Assembly (NCBI GenBank): GCA_963755395.1
Contig: CAVWJJ010000003.1
Coordinates: 124,001 to 188,000, forward strand
Source: DAHVFK01 sp963755395
GTDB lineage: Bacteria > Pseudomonadota > Gammaproteobacteria > Burkholderiales > SG8-39
Direction of reading: 5' to 3'
Length of the DNA: 64,000 bases
The position numbers and the translations under genes were made by a program. Positions 52,361 through 62,975 of the stretch are shown here, piece after piece. Under the pieces are notes generated by a model, which did not search any database, had not been told where the DNA came from, and saw nothing but the letters and a program-made list of their open reading frames with translations. Every line of letters begins with the position of its first letter. Position 1 is the first letter of the stretch.

Positions 52361-53039
52361 CTTTCGACCGTCCCGTCTTCGCCGCCGGCTCGCGCGCGGC
52401 GATTCCGCTCCTGTTCGGCGTCGCGCCGTTCGGCCTAATCACCGGCGTGGCGATGGTCGCGAGCGGCATTCCGCCGCTCGCCGCGGTCGCCATGTCGCTG
52501 GTGGTGTTCGCGGGCGCGTCGATGCTCGCCGCGAGCCAGCTGCTCGCAGGCCACGCCCCGCTCGCGCTGGTGCTGCTCGCCGTGCTGTTCGTCAACCTGC
52601 GCTTCATGATGTACAGCGCCTCGATGCGCCAGCACCTGGCCGGCCTGCCGCTGCGCTGGCGGCTGCTGGCATCGAATCTGGTGGCCGACAACGCCTACGC
52701 GGTTTGCATCGCGCGCTTCACCGAGCATCCCGAGATGCGCGGCAAGCTGTGGTACTTCCTCGGCGTCGGGCTCCCGGTCTGGCTCACCTGGCAGCTCGCG
52801 GTGCTGGCCGGCGCGGCGCTGGGCGCCGGGCTGCCGGCCGCCTGGCAGCTCGAGTTCGCGGCGCCGCTCGCGTTCATCGCGATGTCGGTGCCGCTGCTGC
52901 GCGACCGCGGCATGATCGCCGCCGCGCTCGCCGCCGGCGTCACGGTGGTGCTGGCGCACGGCCTGCCGCTGCGGCTCGGCCTGCTGCTCGCGGCGCTGGC
53001 GGGAATCGCGGCCGGCCTCGCGCTCGAACGGAGGCCGGC

Positions 53040-53043
<4 letters not shown>
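52357..53043 (+). CDS. azlC: AzlC-family branched-chain amino acid exporter, large subunit
   Basis: About 228 residues, seven or so helices. PLLFGVAPFGLITGVAMVASG, ASMLAASQLL and NLRFMMYSASM are AzlC/YgaZ landmarks. Works with AzlD to export branched-chain amino acids. No ATG, GTG or TTG precedes the first conserved helix in frame. The only codon in the expected place is CTG at 52357, overlapping the Prx5 stop as CTGA, so a rare CTG start is proposed. A GTG well inside helix 1 is the alternative. Confidence 0.85.
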
Positions 53044-55991
<2,948 letters not shown>

Positions 55992-56001
55992 CCGCGCGGG
56001 C

Positions 56002-56394
56002 CTACTTTTGCTTTAGCAGGTCCCGAATCTCTTCCAGCAGGACTTCCTGCCGGGGCGGCGCCGCGGGCGCGGCCTTCTCCTCGCGCTTGAGGCGGTTGAT
56101 GCCTTTCACCGCCATGAAGATGACGAACGCGATGATGGTGAAGTCGAACACCGCCTGCAGGAACTTGCCGTAGCCCCAGACCACCGCCGGCGCGGAGCCC
56201 GCGGCCGGCTTGAGCGTCAGCGCCAGATCAGAGAAGTTGACCCCGCCGATCAGCAGCCCGAGCGGAGGCATCACGATGTCGCCCACGAACGAGGCGACGA
56301 TCTTGCCGAACGCGGCGCCGATGATCACCGCGACCGCGAGGTCGACCACGTTGCCCTTGACCGCAAATTCCTTGAATTCCTTCACTATCGTCAT
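56002..56394 (-). CDS. mscL: Large-conductance mechanosensitive channel
   Basis: 130 residues, two transmembrane helices. The N-terminal EFKEFAVKGNVVDLAVAVIIGAAFGKIV with the pore constriction and FDFTIIAFVIFMAVKGINRL are diagnostic. Opens under membrane tension to release solutes. ATG at 56394. Convergent with the M16 fusion; 13 bp downstream of greB on the same strand. Confidence 0.97.
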   Translation of the reverse strand: MTIVKEFKEFAVKGNVVDLAVAVIIGAAFGKIVASFVGDIVMPPLGLLIGGVNFSDLALTLKPAAGSAPAVVWGYGKFLQAVFDFTIIAFVIFMAVKGINRLKREEKAAPAAPPRQEVLLEEIRDLLKQK

Positions 56395-56407
56395 TGCGCT
56401 TCTCCGG

Positions 56408-56962
56408 TTATTCGATCACGTTGTACTTTACGTCGATGATTTCGAGCCTTTCGGCGCCCGCCGGGGTCGCCAGCGTCACCACGTCGCCCAGCCGCGACTT
56501 GAGCAGTGCGCGCGCGATCGGCGAGATCCAGGACACCCGGCCGTGCGGCAGGTCCACCTCGTCGACGCCGACGATGGTGACGATTCGCTCGCCGGCGCCC
56601 GAGCGCAGCATTACCGTGGCGCCGAAGAACACCTGGTCCGTGTCGCGTCCGGCGGAATCGACGATCTCGGCGTTCTCGAGGCGCTTGATCAGGTAGCGCA
56701 CGCGGCGGTCGATCTCGCGCAGCCTGCGCTTGCCGTAGATATAGTCGCCGTTCTCGGAGCGGTCGCCGTTCGACGCCGCCCACGAAACCACCCTCACCAC
56801 CTCGGGTCGCTCAACCTCGACCAGCTGGCGCCGCTCGGCGTTCAGGCGCGCGTACCCTGCCCGCGACATGTAGTTCTTCGCCCCGACGGGCAGCGCCGCC
56901 GGCTCGGCGTCCGCATCCTCTTGTGCCGCGTCGTTCCCTTCCTTCACAAAGGCCTTTGACAT
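56408..56962 (-). CDS. greB: Transcription elongation factor GreB
   Basis: 184 residues, slightly longer than usual because of a 30-residue N-terminal acidic insert. Starts MSKAFVKE as GreB does; coiled-coil segment YARLNAERRQLVEVERPEVV with acidic tip, NGDYIYGKRRLREIDRRVRYLIKRLENAEIVD, and the FKBP-like C-domain. Rescues backtracked RNA polymerase by stimulating transcript cleavage. No ribosome-binding site precedes the ATG; the TAGAAT box suggests a leader of about four bases. Confidence 0.93.
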   Translation of the reverse strand: MSKAFVKEGNDAAQEDADAEPAALPVGAKNYMSRAGYARLNAERRQLVEVERPEVVRVVSWAASNGDRSENGDYIYGKRRLREIDRRVRYLIKRLENAEIVDSAGRDTDQVFFGATVMLRSGAGERIVTIVGVDEVDLPHGRVSWISPIARALLKSRLGDVVTLATPAGAERLEIIDVKYNVIE

Positions 56963-56972
56963 ATATGGCCAA

Positions 56973-56978
56973 ATTCTA
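56973..56978 (-). promoter_or_regulatory. TAGAAT -10 box of greB
   Basis: TAGAAT on the minus strand (56978 to 56973) lies ten bases before the greB ATG, so the mRNA leader is predicted to be about four bases. Confidence 0.5.
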
Positions 56979-57007
56979 CCTTGCACGCGTGCCGGGCCCC
57001 ACCGGGC

Positions 57008-57036
57008 TTGCGGCGCACGCGCCGGTGGAGTACTGT
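57008..57036 (+). promoter_or_regulatory. Candidate upstream promoter of nrdJ, overlapped by the LexA-like box
   Basis: TTGCGG (57008-57013), a 17-bp spacer and TACTGT (57031-57036). The -10 forms the left half of the LexA-like box. Reads toward nrdJ with a leader of about 285 bases. It could also serve a short non-coding transcript. Confidence 0.4.
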
Positions 57037-57050
57037 ATACGTGTACAGTA
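57031..57050. promoter_or_regulatory. LexA-like SOS box
   Basis: TACTGTATACGTGTACAGTA matches the LexA consensus CTGT-N8-ACAG, with flanking TA on both sides. With one more base each side the palindrome covers 22 bp. It is positioned over the -10 of a plus-strand promoter toward nrdJ and 68 bp upstream of greB. Confidence 0.7.
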
Positions 57051-57140
57051 CGAGCGGTAGCCGCGCGGCGGCGCCGCCGCAGCTCCGGATGGGCCGGGGA
57101 ATCGACCGCTGAGTCAACCGGATGCCCGCAGGCGCCGGTT

Positions 57141-57169
57141 TTGCCGGCCTGCGGCGCACCCACTATATC
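57141..57169 (+). promoter_or_regulatory. Candidate proximal promoter of nrdJ
   Basis: TTGCCG (57141-57146), 17-bp spacer, TATATC (57164-57169). The -10 lies inside the NrdR-like box. Leader of about 155 bases to the ATG at 57331. A hairpin-forming GC-rich segment surrounds the -35. No cobalamin riboswitch consensus was recognised in the leader. Confidence 0.45.
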
Positions 57170-57175
57170 TAGTAG
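57160..57175. promoter_or_regulatory. NrdR-type box
   Basis: CCACTATATCTAGTAG against the consensus acaCwAtATaTwGtgt: the central CTATAT-TAGT positions agree except one (C for A). It overlaps the proximal nrdJ -10. A second box at the usual spacing was not found, which lowers confidence. Confidence 0.5.
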
Positions 57176-57330
57176 GAACCGAACCCACACTGTCGAACAG
57201 GTTGTGTTTTCAATGCATTAGGCGGAACATTTGATCCTGATTACCAATTGCCGGAAATGATCCCCAACACGGACGCCCAGACGGTTATTCTGTGCGCCAC
57301 TCAAAAAACCAAAACCGGGAGAGAACAAGG

Positions 57331-60184
57331 ATGAACACCGACCAAACCGGCACCCATTCGATCGCCGCCGCGGAGCTTCCGGCGCAGGAGATCTCGCGCG
57401 ACACGCTGATCGAGAAGTACGCCAAGGGCAAGGAGACGAGCATCGAGGAGGTGCGCCGCCGCGTGGCGCGCGCGCTGGCCCAGGCGGAGCCGGAGGACAA
57501 GCGCGCGCACTGGGAGCGCCGCTTCATGCGTGCGCTCGAGGACGGCTTCATTCCTGCCGGCCGGATCAACTCCGCGGCCGGGATCGCGCTGCAGGCCACG
57601 CTGATCAACTGCTTCGTGCAGCCGGTCGGGGACTCGATTTCCGGAGATCGTCGACGGCAAGCCCGGCATCTACACCGCGCTGCAGGAGGCGGCCGAAACG
57701 ATGCGCCGCGGCGGCGGCGTGGGCTACGACTTCTCGTCGATCCGCCCCAAGGGCGCCGAGGTGAAAGGCACCCATTCGCGCGCCAGCGGCCCGGTTTCCT
57801 ATATGCGCGTGTTCGACCGCTCGTGCGAAACCGTGGAGTCGGCCGGCGCGCGGCGCGGCGCGCAAATGGGGGTGCTGCGCTGCGACCATCCCGACATCGA
57901 GGACTTCATCCACGCCAAGGACCAGGGCGAGCTGACCAACTTCAACATCTCGGTCGGGCGTGACCGACGAGTTCATGCAGGCGGTGGAGAAGGACCAGGA
58001 GGTCGAGCTGGTGCACAAGGCCAAGCCCTCGGACCCGAGAAGCGGCGGCTACCAGCGCGACGACGGCCTGTGGGTCTACCGCAAGGTGCCGGCGCGCCGA
58101 GCTGTGGGAGCAGATCATGCGCTCGACCTACGACCACGCCGAGCCGGGCATCCTGTTCCTCGACCGCATCAACCGCGACAACAACCTCAACTACTGCGAG
58201 ACGATCGAGGCTACCAACCCTTGCGCCGAGCAGCCGCTGCCGCCCTACGGCTGCTGCTGCCTGGGCTCGATCGACCTGACCCGCTTCGTGCGCGCGCCCT
58301 TCGGCGACGAGGCCTCGTTCGACTACGAGCGCTTTCGCCAAGGTGGTGGAGGTCTCGGTGCGCATGCTGGACGACGTGCTCGACGTCACTGCCTGGCCGC
58401 TGGAGCAGCAGCACGCCGAGGCGATGGCCAAGCGGCGCATCGGCCTGGGCTTCACCGGGCTGGGCGACGCGCTGGTCATGCTGCGGCCTGCGCTACGACA
58501 CCGACGAGGCGCGCGCGCATGGCGGCAAAGATCGCCGAGGCGATGCGCGACAGCGCCTACCGCGCCTCGGTCGAGCTCGCGCGCGAGCGCGGCGCGTTCC
58601 CGCTGTTCAACGCCGACCTCTATCTTTCCGGCACCAGCTTCGCCTCGCGCCTGCCGGACGAGATCAAGGCGCTGATCCGCAAGCACGGCATCCGCAACAG
58701 CCACCTGCTGTCGATCGCGCCGACCGGCACCATCAGCCTCGCTTTCGCCGACAACGCCTCCAACGGCATCGAGCCGCCGTTCTCCTGGGTCTACACGCGC
58801 AAGAAGCGCATGCCCGACGGCAGCACTGAAGGAGTTCCCGGTCGAGGACCACGCCTGGCGGCGCTACAAGGCACTCGGCGGCGACATCGAAAAGCTGCCG
58901 CCCTGCTTCGTCACCGCGCTCGAGATCTCCGCGCGCGCGCACGAGCAGATGGTGGCGGCGGTCGCGCCGTTCATCGACACCAGCATCTCGAAGACCGTCA
59001 ACGTGCCCGAGGACTACCGCTACGAGGACTTCCAGGACCTCTACTTCCACGCCTGGAAGTCGGGCCTCAAGGGCCTCGCCACCTACCGCCCGAACAAGGT
59101 GCTCGGCTCGGTGCTGACGCGTCGACAAGCCGGCCGAGCAGCCGCAGGACTTCCGCAGCGACGACGTCAACCGGCGGATCGCAGATCAAGACCGTGCCGC
59201 AGCCCGTGCTCGCCAGCCTGCGCTGGCCGGGCCGGCCCCAGCTCACCGAGGGCAACCCGGCCTGGACCTACATGATCGAGCACCCGCACGGCCACTTCGC
59301 CTGTTCGTCGGCCACGTCGAGAACGGCTCGCGCGCACCGTTCGAGGTCTGGGTCAACGGCAGCGAGCAGCCGCGCGGGCTGGGCGCGCTCGCCAAGACGC
59401 TGTCGATGGACATGCGCGCCAACGACCCGGCTGGCTCAAGCTGAAGCTCGAGACGCTCGCCAAGACCGGCGGCGACGAGCCGTTCGACATGCCCTTCCCG
59501 CCGCACGGCGAGAAGAAGCTCATGCCCGCGGTCGTCTCGGCGTTCGCCCAGGTGGTGCGCTGGCGCGTCGAGCAGCTCGGCGCGCTGGATCCGAAGGCAC
59601 GACGCCCGGTGCTCGACGCCATGTTCAGCCACAAGGAGCCGAAGACCGGCACCGACGGCACCATGTCCTGGACCGTGGACGTGCTCAACCCGCGCACCGG
59701 CGACGACTTCGTGCTGGGGCTGAAGGAAATCACCCTGCCCGACGGCGTCACCCGCCCCTACTCGATGTGGCTCTCGGGCGAATACCCGCGCTGCTCTCGA
59801 CGGCCTGTGCAAGATCCTGTCGCTCGACATGCGCGTGCTCGACCCGGCCTGGATCGGCATGAAGCTGCAGGAAGCTGCTCGAACTTCCCCGAGCCGCTGG
59901 GCGACTTCATGGCCTTCGTCCCCGGCAGCAAGAAGCAGCAGACCTGGCCCTCGACGGTCTCCTACCTCGCGCGCCTCATCATCCACCGCTACGCCATGCT
60001 CGGAATTCTCGACGAGCGCGGCATCCCGGTGCAGCAGATGGGCATCCTCGAGACCCCGGAGAAGAAAGGCCAGACCCCCGTCATGCAAGGCGGCCGCTGC
60101 CCCGAGTGCGGCAACTACACCATGATCCGCAAGGACGGCTGCGACTACTGCACCGCTTGCGGCTACGTCGGAGTGTGCGGATAG
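57331..60184 (+). pseudogene. nrdJ: Adenosylcobalamin-dependent (class II) ribonucleotide reductase, about fourteen indels
   Basis: Makes deoxyribonucleotides using B12, independent of oxygen. Joined frames give a ~950-residue NrdJ. Present: INSAAGIALQATLINCFVQPVGDSIS, RRGGGVGYDFSSIRPKGAEV, ATNPCAEQPLPPYGCCCLGSID (active-site NPCAEQ), RIGLGFTGLGDALVML, SIAPTGTISLAFADNASNGIEP and a C-terminal zinc ribbon ending CTACGYVGVCG. Inferred single-base insertions lie near 57644, 57960, 58098, 58333, 58490, 58518, 58828, 59120, 59178, 59796, 59870 and 59881, and deletions near 59304 and 59430. ATG at 57331 with GGAGAGAACAAGG. Almost certainly intact in the organism. Confidence 0.85.
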
Positions 60185-60385
60185 CGAACAGGGTCAGCCC
60201 TCAACTCGGGCACGAGCCGCGAAGCGCGTGAAGCAGCGCGGACCTCTGCTTCTCGGCCTTTGCTGACCTATGCTGAGCGACCGCTTTCCTATCCCACAAT
60301 CGGCTCAATCCGACCCACAGCAGCCGATCAGGTGGGGGGGAAATCGTGGCGGTAAAGAGGTGCGGCTGAAGGGTTGAGCCGGGGG
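60185..60385. other. Intergenic region after nrdJ
   Basis: About 200 bp without a credible gene. It contains a run of eight G (about 60331-60338) and a GC palindrome GGGCTAGCCC near 60382-60391. No T-run terminator, repeat ends or tRNA were seen. Downstream DNA changes in base composition. Confidence 0.4.
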
Positions 60386-61363
60386 CTAGCCCGCCAATGC
60401 CGCCGCGATCGCGGCCAGCGCCTCGGGACGGACGCTCATTTCGGTATGTCCAAGTTTCGGAATGACGGTGATCGGAATATCGGTGCGGATCGATTGAAAC
60501 AGCGGCGCGAATTGGTCGGCGAACCATAGTTCGTCTGCGCTACCGACCAGCACGGTCATGGGTTTTGTTACTCGGCGGATATTATCGCGAAAATCCGCCC
60601 TGGCCGCGAAGTTCCGCATGAGGCGGAAGGAATAGTTCGCGACAAACGTCCCGTCGTCGTTCGCGCGAACGGCGAAGGCCAGCACGGGCAATCCGTCGAA
60701 CCAATGGATCCCGATTTTATTGAGGATCGTCAGCGCAACGATGCGCGGAATATAGGGCACCGCCCAGCCGCCGGTGCCGGGGCGGATCGTCGGCGCGTTG
60801 TGGGGGAGAGCCGGCGAAATCAGCATATAGCGATCGAACGGGCCGCCATCCGGCGCGCCTGCGATGCGCAGCGCAAACCCGCCGCCCGAGGAAAACCCCA
60901 TAAGCGTGGCGCGCGCATTCGGGAATTTTTTGCGCAAGAACGCCATCAAATCGGCGATGTCATCGTCCAATTGCCCGATATAAGCGATATCGCCGTGCGG
61001 TCCCGATGCGCCATGGCCGCGCATGTCCAATGTGAAGACTGTATATCCCGCGCCCTGCGCGGCCTTGGCGAGCGGATGCAGCGACGCGCTGTGGGCGGAC
61101 GAACCGTGAACGATGACGGCGATTCGCTCGGCGCCTCCCGGATAGGTGCGATAGGCCAGCGGCGTGCCGTCGCGCGCGGCATAGGTTCGCGTCGGCGGAA
61201 GGTCGCTGTAATCGACTCTGGCGAAAGGGGCGCCGATGGAGGTTAGCGGCGGCGGCGCCGGTTGCGTTCCGAAAATGATAGCGCCTGCCAATCCGGCGAT
61301 CACTACGACGAGTGTGACAAGGGCGCCGCGAAGGGCGACGTGGATCATTCGTTTGGCGGTCAT
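60386..61363 (-). CDS. Membrane-anchored alpha/beta hydrolase, lower-GC gene
   Basis: 325 residues. N-terminal anchor or signal (MIHVALRGALVTLVVVIAGLAGAIIF) after a short basic head, then a hydrolase fold: oxyanion IAVIVHGSSAHS, TLDMRGHGASG, nucleophile elbow MGFSSGGGFALR (Ser), acid in VLVGSADELW and His in IPKLGHTEM. Lipase or acylglycerol-lipase-like; substrate unknown. Two 60-bp lines inside the gene count 36/60 G+C against 45/60 in a line of nrdJ, which suggests transfer. ATG at 61363 is used; 61348 is an alternative. Confidence 0.78.
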   Translation of the reverse strand: MTAKRMIHVALRGALVTLVVVIAGLAGAIIFGTQPAPPPLTSIGAPFARVDYSDLPPTRTYAARDGTPLAYRTYPGGAERIAVIVHGSSAHSASLHPLAKAAQGAGYTVFTLDMRGHGASGPHGDIAYIGQLDDDIADLMAFLRKKFPNARATLMGFSSGGGFALRIAGAPDGGPFDRYMLISPALPHNAPTIRPGTGGWAVPYIPRIVALTILNKIGIHWFDGLPVLAFAVRANDDGTFVANYSFRLMRNFAARADFRDNIRRVTKPMTVLVGSADELWFADQFAPLFQSIRTDIPITVIPKLGHTEMSVRPEALAAIAAALAG

Positions 61364-61489
61364 TTGTCCGAACTCGCGGGGAGGAAAGGACGGAACGACG
61401 CACCCCCGGGTGGCGCCATTCAACGGTATCCCATGTTAGCCCGAACTGGGTGACATCACGCCAATCTTGATAGAAAGAACGAGGCATTC

Positions 61490-61566
61490 ATGCAAACCAA
61501 CATTCCCTGCGTTTTGATGCGTGGCGGCACGTCGAAAGGGCCGTTCTTCAAGGCGTTCGACCTGAA
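61490..61566 (+). pseudogene. Truncated PrpF-like (4-oxalomesaconate tautomerase type) N-terminus
   Basis: The first 25 codons, MQTNIPCVLMRGGTSKGPFF and KAFDL, match the conserved start of the PrpF/GalD family. After about 61566 the similarity ends, the frame runs into unrelated basic sequence and stops at 61726. It appears to be a relic of an isomerase of aromatic or methylcitrate metabolism that lost its remaining ~340 residues. Confidence 0.6.
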
Positions 61567-61791
61567 GGACGGGAAATTCCTTCGCGCCCACGCCCGGAAA
61601 CGCGGGCGGTGTCACCGCTGGTCGCCAAGCATGCGGAGACTGTCCGGCGCGCCGTGGGAAGTTCGAAGCTCTCACAGGGGATTGGACGCCGAGCCGTATC
61701 GTCCTCTTCAACCGCCTGCTCATTGAGGGTCTGTAGCCGTTGGAACTTGCGAATGTCTGCTCTTGGCCGATGAGTGGAAGTGCGCGACGGC
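61567..61791. other. Non-coding region after the PrpF relic
   Basis: About 225 bp with no supported gene. Its base composition is mixed and it ends at the stop of the DUF1501 gene. The segment near 61752-61790 (TCTGCTCTTGGCCGATGAG) reads like decayed intergenic sequence. No transposase, repeat or promoter was identified. Confidence 0.4.
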
Positions 61792-62970
61792 TCATACCCA
61801 GGTTCTGCCCGGCCGACCGGGGAACACGCGGTCCAGCGCGGGGGCGCCGAACCCGCAGGTCTCGCTCATGGCGCTGCCGAGCAGGTCGCGCCAGTCGACG
61901 TGGACGGGCAGGTCGCGGTCCTGGTTGAGCGCGCGGTCGGCCAGGCCGTCGAAGGCGCCGAGCATGCGCCCGCCGCGCACGGCTCCGCCGGCGATCAGCG
62001 CGAGCCCGCCGTGTCCGTGGTCGGTGCCTTGAGTGCCGTTCTCGCGCACGGTGCGCCCGAATTCGGTCATCGCCACGACGCGGGTGCGGCGCCATTCGTC
62101 CGCACCGAGGGTGTTCTTCAAGGCGACCAGGCCCGACGAGAAATTCTCGAGTGATCGGCCGAGGATGGCGTCTTCGCCGACGTGAGTGTCGACGCCGCCC
62201 AGATCGAGGAAAGCAAGGCCCAGCCTCGGATTTCCGACCAGGATCCGGGCCATGTGTTCCGCCAGCGAGGGGAAGCCGTTGAATCCCGGAGCGCCGCGCG
62301 CGGCGGCGATCTCCATGCCTCGCGTCGATTCGATCTCGCTCTCGGTGGCGATCGCCTGCTCGAGCGCATCGCCGGTCTTCTGGCCGGCGTGGGCGCGGCG
62401 GATCGCGTCCAGCAATCTGCCTTGCGGCAGCTTGAGGCCGCTGCCGGAAAGCGGCGCGACCTCGGGCGGGATCTCCAGTCCCTGCAGGGAAAGCGGCACC
62501 TCCTGCGTGAAGGCGATGGCGTCGCCCGACCCGCCCAGCTCCATGGCGGCGCGGGCCATGAAACCGGACGCGCCGCGCGCATTGCCGGTGCCCAGCTCGA
62601 ACAGGTCCTGCGCCTGGAAGTGGCTGCGGCTCCTGTCGACCGTGCCCGCGCAGGGCGCGAAGGCCAGCTCGCCGGCAGCGAAGAGTCCGGTTAGCGGAGC
62701 GCAGCTCGGATGGGCGGAAAACCCGGTGCCCGCCAGGCGGATCCCCTTCTCCCGCACCGTCGCCGACAAGCCGGGGCGCAGGGAAGCCAGCAGGGGATCG
62801 TCGACCGGCGCGATGGCATACAGCCCGTCCAGGCCGCCGCGTAGGAAGACCAGGATCAGGCGCCCCTGGCCGGCCCGAGTTTCGTAAGCGCTGGCCCGGT
62901 TCAGTCCCGCGGCGAGCACAACGCCGGCGGAGGCCGCGAAGTGTTTGATGAACGTTCTTCTGCGCACCAT
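61792..62970 (-). CDS. DUF1501 family protein, Tat-exported
   Basis: 392 residues. Twin-arginine signal (MVRRRTFIKHFAASAGVVLA). The mature part has ILVFLRGGLDGLYAIAPVDDP, GFMARAAMELGG, LDLGGVDTHV, VVAMTEFGRTVRENGTQGTDHGHG and VDWRDLLG, the DUF1501 set. The family belongs to the alkaline phosphatase/sulfatase superfamily and its activity is undefined. GAGGAGG lies upstream of the ATG at 62970. Always found with DUF1800, as here (5 bp downstream of its stop). Confidence 0.93.
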   Translation of the reverse strand: MVRRRTFIKHFAASAGVVLAAGLNRASAYETRAGQGRLILVFLRGGLDGLYAIAPVDDPLLASLRPGLSATVREKGIRLAGTGFSAHPSCAPLTGLFAAGELAFAPCAGTVDRSRSHFQAQDLFELGTGNARGASGFMARAAMELGGSGDAIAFTQEVPLSLQGLEIPPEVAPLSGSGLKLPQGRLLDAIRRAHAGQKTGDALEQAIATESEIESTRGMEIAAARGAPGFNGFPSLAEHMARILVGNPRLGLAFLDLGGVDTHVGEDAILGRSLENFSSGLVALKNTLGADEWRRTRVVAMTEFGRTVRENGTQGTDHGHGGLALIAGGAVRGGRMLGAFDGLADRALNQDRDLPVHVDWRDLLGSAMSETCGFGAPALDRVFPGRPGRTWV

Positions 62971-62975
62971 GCGGG

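Noticed and set aside
57185..57208. Second LexA box (CTGT-CGA-ACAG)
   Set aside because: The arms are separated by 3 instead of 8 bases, so it would not fit a LexA dimer.
57176..57330. Cobalamin riboswitch before the B12-dependent reductase
   Set aside because: I could not find the B12-box consensus or the expected three-way junction. The long leader may instead come from the promoter arrangement.
57644..59881. Programmed ribosomal frameshifting in nrdJ or the GspE-like gene
   Set aside because: There are too many sites, no slippery heptamers are apparent, and the breaks are single-base insertions of any base at unrelated contexts.
60185..60385. Mobile element boundary after nrdJ
   Set aside because: No terminal repeats, target duplication, transposase or integrase is present; only the base composition changes.
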